A stretch of 32,127 nucleotides of DNA, taken from contig NZ_JADWYX010000108.1 in the NCBI RefSeq assembly GCF_016786355.1, positions 1 to 32,127 on the forward strand, in the 5' to 3' direction. The notes under the pieces were generated by a model. It was not told the origin of the DNA and made no database searches. It saw only the letters and a list, made by a program, of their open reading frames with translations. The translations under genes and the position numbers were made by a program. Source of the stretch: Frankia sp. AgB1.9. GTDB taxonomy: Bacteria > Actinomycetota > Actinomycetes > Frankiales > Frankiaceae. Positions 8,025-14,767 of the stretch are shown here, one piece after another. Each line of letters begins with the position of its first letter. Position 1 is the stretch's first letter.

Positions 8025-8870
8025 TTACCACTCTTCGATGCCAGGGTTGCCGGTGTCGTCGCCGAGGTGGCCGTGGTCCTGCTTGACCAAGGTCCAGCGA
8101 CGTTCCGCCTCGCTGATCGCCGCGGAGATCAGCGCCGGGTCGCGGGGGCTGCGGTCGAGGAACAGGTCGGTGGCGTAGGTGAACGCGGTGACGAAGCGCT
8201 GGGTCGCGGGCGCCTGCAGGTCGACCACCGCCGGCCGGTTGTGGTGGGCCACGACATGCGTCACGAAGTCATGCGCGAGCTGGTTCATTCGCGTCGAGAA
8301 CGGGTCGAGCCGGGGGCTTCCGGCGCCCCGGGTCGGCCAGGGCTTTGTCGGCGGCGGCCCAGTCTCCGGGTCGGTGACGTCGCAGTCGTCAGCCCAGACC
8401 GGATAGTGGTCGGGATCGTCATCGATGCCGTGGCCACCGTCGTCGCGCCCGTGAGCCGTGCCGTCGAGGACGAAATCCTCGCGGCGGGCCCGTGTGACGG
8501 CGGTGAAGAGCAGTAGCCCCGCCACGACCGCGATCAGCAGTGTGGTGGTTCCGAGGACCCAGACGGGCCAGTAGGAATGGCCGCGGCCGCCGGTGCCAGC
8601 GGCCGGGCCGGTACCGGAACCAGCAGGCAGCGCTCGTGACGGCGTCGCCGTCGGTCGCGTGGTGCTGTCCGGCGGGCCGTTGTCGCCGACCCCGGTGAGC
8701 CAGCCGATGACGCTGGCCAGGCCGGTGACCAGCAATGTCGGAATACCTAGGAATACTGCCGTGCGCGTCTTTCCGAGGCAGGCCGCGAGGGCCGTGAGGC
8801 AGGCCCCGACGATGATCAGCTCCTGTGCTGACACGCCCGATCCGAGACTCGACAAGGTGGGCTCAGTCAC
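8025..8870 (-). CDS. Three-TM membrane protein of unknown function (281 aa)
   Basis: Two membrane helices lie at about 16-33 and 37-58. A Pro/Thr/Gly-rich loop follows (about 60-98), then a third helix at about 100-125, and then a soluble acidic region (140-281) with a DDDPDHYPVWADDCDV stretch and a helical C-terminal part (RMNQLAHDFVTHVVAHHNRP, then W-T-L-V-K-Q-D-H-G-H-L). I recognise no family. GTG 8870 is supported by AAGGA 7 nt upstream, and the start overlaps the stop of a 42-codon ORF by 4 nt. The C-terminal region is rich in His and Asp, so metal binding is conceivable but unproven. Confidence 0.75.
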   Translation of the reverse strand: MTEPTLSSLGSGVSAQELIIVGACLTALAACLGKTRTAVFLGIPTLLVTGLASVIGWLTGVGDNGPPDSTTRPTATPSRALPAGSGTGPAAGTGGRGHSYWPVWVLGTTTLLIAVVAGLLLFTAVTRARREDFVLDGTAHGRDDGGHGIDDDPDHYPVWADDCDVTDPETGPPPTKPWPTRGAGSPRLDPFSTRMNQLAHDFVTHVVAHHNRPAVVDLQAPATQRFVTAFTYATDLFLDRSPRDPALISAAISEAERRWTLVKQDHGHLGDDTGNPGIEEW

Positions 8871-8995
8871 GTACTCGTCCTTCCAGCCACGGTGGATCTT
8901 CGGATTTCGTACCCCCGAGGGGGTCGTGGCCGGGTACTACGGAGAGTCGTTTTGGCTGGAACGCTGAGTGACATCAATGTCATCAAGCGAGGCAT
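8867..8995 (-). CDS. Short upstream ORF (42 aa) with a full Shine-Dalgarno site, coupled to the membrane-protein gene
   Basis: AAGGAGGT at 9008-9001 is a perfect complement of the 16S tail and lies 5 nt before ATG 8995. The ORF runs 42 codons and its TGA (8869-8867) overlaps the GTG of the membrane-protein gene by 4 nt. The predicted peptide is basic and rich in Arg, Thr, Ser and Pro, with no membrane segment. It could be a real small protein or a leader peptide that sets translation of the downstream gene. The ribosome site and the overlap are seen directly; function is unknown. Codon bias is weak, which lowers confidence. Confidence 0.5.
   Translation of the reverse strand: MPRLMTLMSLSVPAKTTLRSTRPRPPRGYEIRRSTVAGRTST
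8969..8982. promoter_or_regulatory. Perfect dyad TGACATCAATGTCA, possible operator
   Basis: The 14-bp dyad TGACAT-CA-ATGTCA lies inside the start of the 42-codon ORF, some 100 nt upstream of the membrane-protein gene. Its A/T content stands out against the local GC. It looks like a binding site for a dimeric regulator; which one is unknown. Confidence 0.3.
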
Positions 8996-9008
8996 TTTGT
9001 ACCTCCTT

Positions 9009-9385
9009 GACTAGGCGACCGGTGGTCGATCGGCTGGCCTCACGAGAATAGTGCGGCAAGATGAGTCGTTCTGGCAAGAAGATTCGGAATATTTGCCTCT
9101 AGGTCAGATTCTGGACGTCGATCGCACGGGCGCACCGCGGTCGGCCTCGGCTTGGCCCCATGATCCAGAACAGCCCTCGTCGGTCGGCCAGGTGGCCAGG
9201 CCGGTTGGCGCGGTCCGCCGGCCGGCGGAAGTACAGGCCGTTGGGCGATGTTCAACAAAACGTCCCGCCGTGGGCAATCTGCCGTGTTTCAATGGAATTT
9301 CCGGTGGTCGGTCTCCTACGGGCCGCTGTGCCCGGCCGACCCCCACCAGAGCCGACCACGGTCGTGGCGGGAAGGTGAGCCCGGC
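9009..9385. other. Intergenic region without a supported gene
   Basis: This space lies between the divergent 42-codon ORF (minus) and the small-protein gene at 9386 (plus), so it should hold both promoters. An ATATTTGCC string at 9089-9097 resembles the -35 flank of the 10172 promoter but no matching -10 follows. GTGGTCGG (9304-9311) and CCGACCAC (9352-9359) can form a hairpin in the leader of the 9386 gene. No coding frame is convincing. Confidence 0.5.
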
Positions 9386-9772
9386 ATGGTTCTTGTCTTG
9401 GCCATTGCGGCCTGCGGTTCCGGCGCGTGCCACGCGGTCTTTGTGGATGGCCGCGACGTCTGGGTGGTCGGTGACCGGTTGCCGCAGAGGGCTTCCGGTC
9501 GGGACGGCGACCCGGCACGCACGACCGTCCGGGTGGATCTGACCGTCTTTGAACTGGCGACCGCGAGATTGCGCGCCGCGTTTCACGCGGTCGGCACCGA
9601 CCCCGCTGAAATAGATCAGTTGGCTGAGAGCGTGCGGGCGGGATCGGCCTATGTGGTCGGCTCGGCAGCTGCCACGCCACCCGAGTCCATTGGCGTCGCC
9701 TCTCACGAGGCCGCGGTCATCGCGCGCCGGTTGCCTTCGAAGGTCGTCGGGCAGTTGGCGCTGGCCGCCTAG
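9386..9772 (+). CDS. Cys-motif small protein, longer orphan member (128 aa)
   Basis: ATG 9386 has AAGGTGAG 6 nt upstream. Residues 10-32 (CGSGACHAVF, then V-W-V-V-G-D) align with the C-G-S-x-x-C-P-x-V-F ... V-I-V-Q-G core of the small proteins at 10172 and 12084, and T-V-R-V-D-L-T-V-F-E-L-A-T-A-R aligns with their R-V-V-I-P-R-E-L-L-N-E-A-A-R segment. The Pro after the second Cys is replaced by His. About 60 extra C-terminal residues (Ala/Val/Ser-rich) are not found in the other members. No XRE regulator lies next to it, so it is an orphan of the module family. The first residues are hydrophobic, but I do not claim a signal peptide. Function unknown. Confidence 0.7.
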   Translation: MVLVLAIAACGSGACHAVFVDGRDVWVVGDRLPQRASGRDGDPARTTVRVDLTVFELATARLRAAFHAVGTDPAEIDQLAESVRAGSAYVVGSAAATPPESIGVASHEAAVIARRLPSKVVGQLALAA

Positions 9773-10116
9773 CAGGTTCGACCGCCGGCCGGCATCGGGC
9801 AGCGCGGGCGGATCCCGTTGGCCTATGTCCGACCGGCATATTCGCGTCTGGTGTGCTCGGAGGACGCTGTCTCAGCGTGGAGTCTCGCCCCGTGCCCACT
9901 ACTCATGGTCGTCAGCCTTGTTCAGGTTGAATCGCTGCTGCCCTCTAGGGCCCGATCTCTTGCCACATGCGATCTAGCAGCTACGTACAGTGACACGCCG
10001 TGAGCGGAACCTCGCTGCCCAGCAGGCGGAGCCTGGATGGAGGCCGGTAGGGTCCCCTCATATTCTCGGCGGTGGCGTGGGTGGTCGGAGTGCGGTGCCA
10101 ACATATTCTGACATAT
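9773..10116. other. Intergenic region carrying repeated CATATTC/T motifs
   Basis: No coding frame is supported. CATATTC occurs at 9837-9843, 10059-10065 and 10102-10108, and CATATTT at 10112-10118, running into the -35 box of the next gene. AT-rich heptamers are rare in DNA of this composition, so three or four copies in 300 nt look like operator sites. A TTGCCA-16-TACGTA pair near 9961 is promoter-like but would leave a leader of about 200 nt. Confidence 0.5.
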
Positions 10117-10145
10117 TTGCCCTCGATCCACTCTGGGTGTAGGTT
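10117..10145 (+). promoter_or_regulatory. Sigma-70-type promoter of module 1 (TTGCCC-17-TAGGTT)
   Basis: The -35 box TTGCCC (10117-10122) and -10 box TAGGTT (10140-10145) are 17 bp apart, and transcription would start about 20 nt before ATG 10172. The same boxes with the same spacing are kept in front of the duplicated gene at 12084, while the surrounding spacer has drifted. A CATATTT motif overlaps the -35 box, where a repressor could act. Confidence 0.65.
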
Positions 10146-10171
10146 CCCATGTGCCTAGGAGAGGACGAGCA

Positions 10172-10369
10172 ATGCAGCCAACCCCTCTGGTGACTGTGTG
10201 CGGCTCCGGAGGTTGCCCGACCGTCTTCACGACCGAAGACGACGCGGTGATCGTCCAGGGCTACCTGCCGGAACCTCGCCTCTCCGAGGGCGTTCCCACG
10301 GGGGAAGCGCGCGTCGTCATCCCCCGGGAGCTGTTGAACGAGGCGGCGCGCAGGCTGTTGGCGAGCTGA
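10172..10369 (+). CDS. Cys-motif small protein of XRE module 1 (65 aa)
   Basis: ATG 10172 has GAGG 7 nt upstream. The protein reads C-G-S-G-G-C-P-T-V-F (residues 10-19), then V-I-V-Q-G-Y (27-31 region), then G-E-A-R-V-V-I-P-R-E-L-L-N-E-A-A-R-R-L. That suggests a small beta-sheet with a CxxxxC site followed by one helix. It lies 66 nt upstream of an XRE/DUF5753 regulator, the place where Scr1/WhiJ-type systems normally have a DUF397 protein (Scr2 or AbaA-like). It is not a DUF397 protein: the W-R-K-S-S-x-S start and V-R-D-S-K motif are missing. I infer it is the partner or ligand-like antagonist of the regulator. The two Cys could bind metal or form a disulfide. Confidence 0.85.
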   Translation: MQPTPLVTVCGSGGCPTVFTTEDDAVIVQGYLPEPRLSEGVPTGEARVVIPRELLNEAARRLLAS

Positions 10370-10435
10370 GGTCGACTTCGGCTGGGGCGTGAGGCCGCCA
10401 GCGATAGCCCGGGCTCGACCCCTGGGGCGGGAGGG

Positions 10436-11365
10436 ATGATGGAGACCGACGACCAGTCCGGTCGGCATCATGATCCCTCCGAGACGGTGGGTGCCGCGCT
10501 CGCCCGACTGCGTCGGGAGAGCGGCCTGACCGGCGTCGAGGTCGCCAAGCGGTCCGGTGTCAGCCAGGGCCAGATTTCCAAGATCGAAAACTCGCGGGTC
10601 ACGCCGTCGCAGGTTGATGTCGTGCGGTTCGCGGGTGCCCTCGATCTACCTGGTGCTGTGGTCGCCGATCTCGTGGAACGATCGCGCCAGGCTCAGGCAT
10701 TGGCGCGAGAGCGTCGACGTGGCGCGAACCGGAGCGTTGCCGCCAACCAGGAGGACTACCTCGAAGAAGAGGGCAGAGCGAAGCATCTGCGCGCCTTCGA
10801 GCCGATCCTCGTGCCAGGCCTGCTACAAACCAGCGAATATGCCCGCCGAGTGATCAACAGGTTCTATGCCGTGATCTACGGCGACGACCGCCAGGGCTGG
10901 CCGGACACCGCCGCCGCGGTGCGGTTGCGGTTGGAGCGTCAGGAACGGCTTTACGATCCTGATCGAGATTTCAAGTTCATCATCATCGAGTCGGCGCTCC
11001 GGGCCCGCTTCGGTGCGAAGGACTACTGGCCGCTGCTGATGGCCGCGCAGATCCAACGGATCGAGAGCGCCTGCGAGCTACCGAACGTCGAGATCCGGAT
11101 CGTGCCCAACGACGCGTCCCTGCCGTTCCCGGCCATCGAGCCTTTCGAGATCATGGACGACGCGGTCGTGATCACCGAGTCGACCGCCGGAGCCAGCCGC
11201 CGGGACCGTGATGGCGTAGAGATCTACGCCAGGGTGTTCGACCGGTTCTGGTCCAGCAGCACACCAGATGTCCTGCCGATCCTGAGCCGGTACAAGACCG
11301 AGTTTCTCGAGGAAAGCACGAAGGTCGCGAAGTCGGAAGACGCGGAACCCGACCGCCCAGCGTGA
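10436..11365 (+). CDS. XRE-family regulator with DUF5753 domain, module 1 (309 aa)
   Basis: An N-terminal helix-turn-helix (about 17-71; AKRSGVSQGQISKIENSRVTP) is followed by a DUF5753 domain (about 108-290) with the family marks L-R-A-F-E-P-I-L-V-P-G-L-L-Q-T-S-E-Y-A-R, R-L-E-R-Q-E-R-L and the late I-T-E-S-T segment. This is the architecture of WhiJ and of Scr1, the antitoxin-like regulators of Streptomyces, which bind DNA near their own locus and are countered by a small partner. Tandem starts ATG 10436 and ATG 10439 follow a GGGAGGG stretch. It is the intact member of a duplicated pair; its paralogue at 12413 is broken. It probably binds the CATATTC sites upstream of its own module (inference). 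Confidence 0.93.
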   Translation: MMETDDQSGRHHDPSETVGAALARLRRESGLTGVEVAKRSGVSQGQISKIENSRVTPSQVDVVRFAGALDLPGAVVADLVERSRQAQALARERRRGANRSVAANQEDYLEEEGRAKHLRAFEPILVPGLLQTSEYARRVINRFYAVIYGDDRQGWPDTAAAVRLRLERQERLYDPDRDFKFIIIESALRARFGAKDYWPLLMAAQIQRIESACELPNVEIRIVPNDASLPFPAIEPFEIMDDAVVITESTAGASRRDRDGVEIYARVFDRFWSSSTPDVLPILSRYKTEFLEESTKVAKSEDAEPDRPA

Positions 11366-12014
11366 GTCGTCTGCGCTGGGCAGGGCAGTGTATGAGGCAT
11401 AGCGTGCCCGCTCTGCTCGGTCTGGCGACTCTTGCGCAACGACCTTCAGAGCTGGGGCGGTCGCTCTAGCTCTGGCCTGGCTGGTGCTTCGGCCGCTCGG
11501 CTTGCCGCCTGCCCGGGTCTGCGCGACGCGGGCCTCGACGCGCGGGATGGACAGCGTGGCCATTCCCCGCCTGTACTGCACAGCAACCAGTCCTGAGACC
11601 CCCGCGCGAGTCATATTTGACGCGCCGCTCGCTCCGGAGACCCCCGAGGTGTTGGACATCGCCTGCGGCAGCGGCTGACGCCGCTGTGGCCGGGGGCCCG
11701 ACCGGCGGATTGCCTCGGTGCACCTTGTCTGCTCGGCCGCGCCGGTGGCGTCTCTACGTGCAGTCTGCTTGCCTGGGCTGATAGTCGACATCCTTGGCTG
11801 CCAGTGCCCAGTGGCGAGACGATGGAGTTTAAGCCGGCTTAACCTCGGCAGGCATCGTGCTGAATCCCGGGAAAAGACGTTGTGGGACTCGGAGTCGCGG
11901 TGCGCGCCGGCTACGGTGGCTTCGTTTTCCACCGGTGGCTTCGACGAGTTTATGCTTTCGGCGAGAAAGCGCTCGGGCGTTGGCCAATAGTGCCGGGCCG
12001 AAATGGCTCAGGGT
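11366..12014. other. Spacer between duplicated modules; no recognised gene
   Basis: Short frames exist on both strands (for example plus 11484-11678 and the minus frame opposite), but none has a ribosome site or a recognisable domain. Two notable sites are present: CATATTT-GACGCG at 11612, resembling the motif upstream of 12084, and a perfect 14-bp palindrome TTAAGCCGGCTTAA at 11829-11842. The region may hold decayed coding sequence from the accessory island. Confidence 0.4.
11829..11842. promoter_or_regulatory. Perfect 14-bp palindrome TTAAGCCGGCTTAA
   Basis: The A/T-ended perfect palindrome lies in the spacer about 240 nt upstream of module 2. It could be an operator or a small hairpin; the sequence does not say which. 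Confidence 0.25.
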
Positions 12015-12029
12015 CATATTCCGACGCGT

Positions 12030-12058
12030 TTGCCGTCGATCCATCCCGGGTGTAGCTT
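12030..12058 (+). promoter_or_regulatory. Sigma-70-type promoter of module 2 (TTGCCG-17-TAGCTT)
   Basis: TTGCCG (12030-12035) and TAGCTT (12053-12058) are 17 bp apart and match the module 1 promoter base for base at most positions, including the spacer TCGATCCA. CATATTCCGACGC (12015-12027) lies just upstream, in the place of the paired CATATTC/CATATTT of module 1. Confidence 0.6.
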
Positions 12059-12083
12059 CCGAGTGCCTGTGAGAGGACGAGCA

Positions 12084-12398
12084 ATGCAGCCAACTCCCCT
12101 GGTGACTGTCTGTGGCTCCGAAGGTTGCCCGACCATCTTCGCGACCGAAGGTGGCGATGTGATCGTCCAGGGCTACGTGCCGGAACCTCGGATCTCCGAG
12201 GATGCGCCTGCAGGGGAGGCGCGCGTCGTCATCCCTCGGGCGCTACTGGACGAGGCCGCACGCAAGCTGTCAGCCGAGAGGCGGCCGCAAGTGCCCAGGT
12301 TGCTCGTCTGGGTCGCGGGCGGAGCCCTTACGGCCGCCGTGCGATTGGTCGGAGGGTGGCCGATCCAGTGGCTTGCCGACGTGCTCGGATTGCGCTGA
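12084..12398 (+). CDS. Cys-motif small protein of module 2, with hydrophobic tail (104 aa)
   Basis: The first 60 residues are a close paralogue of the 10172 protein: MQPTPLVTVCGS, C-P-T-I-F, V-I-V-Q-G-Y-V-P-E-P-R, then G-E-A-R-V-V-I-P-R-A-L-L-D-E-A-A-R-K-L. The upstream ribosome site (GAGAGGACGAGCA) is also shared. Where the 10172 protein stops, this one continues for about 40 residues with a hydrophobic run (about 74-103: L-L-V-W-V-A-G-G-A-L-T, then V-G-G-W-P-I-Q-W-L-A-D-V-L-G-L). That run could anchor it in the membrane, or may simply be read-through after the loss of a stop. Its stop lies 14 nt before the start of the decayed regulator. Function unknown, presumably like its paralogues. Confidence 0.78.
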   Translation: MQPTPLVTVCGSEGCPTIFATEGGDVIVQGYVPEPRISEDAPAGEARVVIPRALLDEAARKLSAERRPQVPRLLVWVAGGALTAAVRLVGGWPIQWLADVLGLR

Positions 12399-12412
12399 CA
12401 GAAGACGAGGTC

Positions 12413-13291
12413 GTGCTCCTGGGCGACGAGCCGAGTACCCACAATGACCCGGTGGAACCGTTGGGCACGACGCTCGCGAGGCTGCGCCGGGAGCGCGACT
12501 TGACCGGTCTGGTCGTCGCCCAGCGGCCCGGTATTAGCCAAGGCAAGATCTCCAAGATTGAGAGCTCACGCCTCACGCCGTCGCCGGTGGACGTCTGCAG
12601 GATCGTTGGTGCGCTTGGCCTGGCTGGTACCGAGGTGACGGAATTCGTCGAACGGTCCCGCCAGGCGCAGGCGGCCAGGTGGGAACGAACCGGCCGCCGC
12701 GACGGAGCAGGCCCGGGCGCGAGGGTCTCGGTTGACCAGCGGGACTATCTTGACGAAGAGGGCAGAGCCCGGTATCTGCCGTGCTTCGAGCCGACCCATG
12801 TACCGAGCCTCCCGCAGGCCAGCGAGTACAGCCGTCGGGTGTTCAACAGGTCCTATGCCGGCCGCCGTGGGGATCCGGGTGCAGCGCCAGCAGCGGCTCT
12901 ATGACGCCGGCAAGTGGTTCGAGTTCGTCATCCTGGAGTCGGTCTTTGAGAACCGCTTCGGTCAGGTCAACTGGCCGCTGGTGATGGCGGGCCAGATTCA
13001 ACGGATCGAGACGCCTGCGAGAATCAGAACGTCGAGATTCGGATTCTGCCGAAGGGCGCTTCGCCACCGTTCCCGCCGATCGAGCCGTTCCAGATTCTGG
13101 ACAACACGGTCGTGCACACCGAGTCGACCTCCGGGGGGAGCCGTCGCGACCAAATCACCGTCGAGACCCACTGTCGCGTGTTCGACCCCTTCTGGAATGC
13201 CAGCACGGCGGACGTGCTGCCGATCCTGAAGCGATACAAGGCCGAGTATCTGGCGCTGAGCGCTGCGGCGGCCATGCGCGAGGTCGACTAA
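12413..13291 (+). pseudogene. Decayed XRE/DUF5753 regulator of module 2 (two frame disruptions)
   Basis: From GTG 12413 the frame encodes a helix-turn-helix (L-R-R-E-R-D-L-T-G, then GISQGKISKIESSRLTP) and the start of DUF5753 up to R-R-V-F-N-R-S-Y-A, then goes out of frame and stops at 12904. Against the intact paralogue at 10436, about 38 nt are missing at the junction near 12860. The next part (R-V-Q-R-Q-Q-R-L-Y to Q-I-Q-R-I-E) continues in another frame. One base is lost near 13011, after which the C-terminal part (N-V-E-I-R-I-L-P-K to the TAA at 13289-13291) returns in a third frame. A truncated 163-residue product with an intact helix-turn-helix could still be made. Sequencing error cannot fully explain the large deletion. 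Confidence 0.88.
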
Positions 13292-13365
13292 ACCGTGTCC
13301 GACCAGGCCGTGGCCCGACTCGCCGGCCCGCTTAACGGCCTTGAATGGCGGGCCTGTCCTGCCTC

Positions 13366-13396
13366 GTGGTCGTCAGTGGATGTGTACGACGACCAC
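13366..13396 (+). terminator. Hairpin downstream of module 2
   Basis: GTGGTCGTC (13366-13374) pairs perfectly with GACGACCAC (13388-13396) around a 13-nt loop, 75 nt after the regulator stop. A second small stem, GGCCCGC/GCGGGCC, lies at 13325-13354. Either could end module 2 transcripts. No T-run follows. Confidence 0.4.
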
Positions 13397-13475
13397 CAGG
13401 TATGACTGGACGGAACCGAGAGTCCTGATCATGGACCGCTGGCCTCTGCGTATCCGCTGGCGTGGCTCGCCAGGG

Positions 13476-13550
13476 TGATCGCGGTCTTGGCCCTCCTATG
13501 GTCGTAAATCCGGTCTGATTGCAACCACTACGGGGCCAAAGTGGCGATCA
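13476..13550. repeat. 75-bp imperfect palindromic element, copy 1
   Basis: The 26-nt arms at 13476-13501 and 13525-13550 are imperfect inverted repeats ending in TGATCGC/GCGATCA, with the core TTGGCCC/GGGCCAA. Length and arm size equal those of the copies at 16665 and 28576. It lies between the convergent module 2 and the minus-strand gene ending at 13654. Nothing else is seen in the rest of 13292-13653 apart from the hairpins noted. Confidence 0.8.
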
Positions 13551-13653
13551 TGACTGGAGACGTGGCTGGGCAGACTCGTCGGCCAGGTTGGCGCCCGATA
13601 GACGAGGCACCTGGCCCGGCCGGCTCCGTCGGCGGTCGGGCCAGGTGGTCGGC

Positions 13654-14229
13654 TTACCGTTGCGGGGTGAGCTCGCGGCGACGGCTTGCCGGGCCGGCCG
13701 TGACCTTCTCGGCTATGCGGCTGTCGCTTCCGCCCCGGCCTGGGGTCGGTGCGTCGGTGGCTCGGCCCGCGGCGGCCCGGGCCTGCGCGAGGCGGGCCGC
13801 CGCGAGGCGGTCGGCCTCGACGGTCCGGCTGTCGTGGACGAGGGTGAGGCGCTGGGGCGTCTCGCCGCCGGTAACACGCTGCACCGGCAGGTCTCGCCGG
13901 TAGCCGGGCCGTACCCGCAGGTCGGCCCAGGTGGTTCCCGAACGGTGCAGGTCGACCTGCACCTTCTGCCAGCTGTCCTCCGCGCGCCGCACGGCGACGA
14001 CCAGTGCGGTCCGCGAGGTTGCCTGGTCGCGGTCGACCAGGATTCGGACCGCGTCCCCCAGAGCGCCCGCCATTGACCGGGCTTCATCCGAGAATGCGTC
14101 CAGTCGGGCTGGCTGGCCGGGTTTCGTCGCCGTGTAGCGCAGGTACTGGCGGGCGAGCCAGGACAGCCGGGTGGACAACTGGTCGCGGTTGGTGCCGGTG
14201 AGAGTGGCGTAAACGGTCAGCATTGACAT
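13654..14229 (-). CDS. Hypothetical protein (191 aa)
   Basis: From ATG 14229 (or ATG 14223) the protein reads L-T-V-Y-A-T-L-T-G-T-N-R-D-Q-L, then a helical, charged middle (L-D-A-F-S-D-E-A-R-S-M-A-G-A-L-G-D-A-V-R-I-L-V-D-R-D, then A-L-V-V-A-V-R-R-A-E-D-S-W-Q-K-V-Q-V-D-L-H) and a basic Arg/Ala-rich C-terminus. The amino-acid mix and third-position GC look like real coding sequence. No membrane segment or known motif is seen, and the ribosome site is weak. It sits alone inside the accessory island. I do not recognise it. Confidence 0.55.
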   Translation of the reverse strand: MSMLTVYATLTGTNRDQLSTRLSWLARQYLRYTATKPGQPARLDAFSDEARSMAGALGDAVRILVDRDQATSRTALVVAVRRAEDSWQKVQVDLHRSGTTWADLRVRPGYRRDLPVQRVTGGETPQRLTLVHDSRTVEADRLAAARLAQARAAAGRATDAPTPGRGGSDSRIAEKVTAGPASRRRELTPQR

Positions 14230-14767
14230 GCGATCACGTCCAGCTGGATCTTGGTGCCGTTCAGGCGTTGGCCGGCGCCCCCGGCCGTGGGGTGGGCTGT
14301 GCTGGCCGAGGTGGCCGCACCCCACCTGGGTACTGCATTGGATTCAGCGGTGAGATCCCCCGCGCGCGGCATATTCCGACGCACCTCCTGCTTCCGAGGC
14401 CCGTGACCGCTGGTCGACTGGACCCTTGAGCAAAAGGTAGACGACTGCGAGACCGCCGACAAGGCGACTTGAGAATATAGTCCAAGATCTTTACAAAGCC
14501 GGCGTCAAGGTGAATACTTTCGTCCTTGCAGGGACATCGCTGGTTCGGCTGCCGTTCGCGAGCGGGCCAGCGGGCCGATCCGGACACCCGGACCGGGACA
14601 GGGCGAGGACAGGTGACGACGTGACGTCGAGACGGCCGCGCGGGTCCGTCCTGGCCGCTATGCCTTTCGGCGCAGCAGGATCGGCCGGCTCGATCGACGC
14701 CGGCGGGTCGGGTGTCGCCGGGCCGGCCGGGCTGGGCGAGACGGCCGACGGGGGCAGGTCGGTCCGG
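14230..14767. other. Gap without a supported gene; one CATATTC site
   Basis: CATATTCCGACGCA at 14370-14383 repeats the 13-base core CATATTCCGACGC found upstream of 12084. An AT-richer stretch at 14465-14520 contains TTTACA-17-AATACT (14490-14518, plus), which looks like a promoter but leads into no convincing gene. The remaining frames are Arg/Pro/Gly-rich shadows. Confidence 0.4.

Noticed and set aside
5849..8086. Very long plus-strand frame (745 codons) opposite tldD and tldE
   Set aside because: The minus strand encodes clear TldD/TldE with motifs; the plus frame shows only V/G/R/D-rich shadow sequence.
8912..8923. CCCCC-GA-GGGGG as a terminator hairpin
   Set aside because: The 2-nt loop is too tight and the site lies inside the 42-codon ORF.
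10172..10369. DUF397 protein
   Set aside because: Position and size fit, but the W-R-K-S-S and V-R-D-S-K signatures are absent and the CxxxxCP motif is different.
11484..11678. Possible small gene in the spacer between modules
   Set aside because: No ribosome site, no similarity to the Cys-motif family, and an equally open frame on the other strand.
14490..14518. Promoter-like TTTACA-17-AATACT
   Set aside because: No convincing gene starts at a suitable distance downstream on the plus strand.
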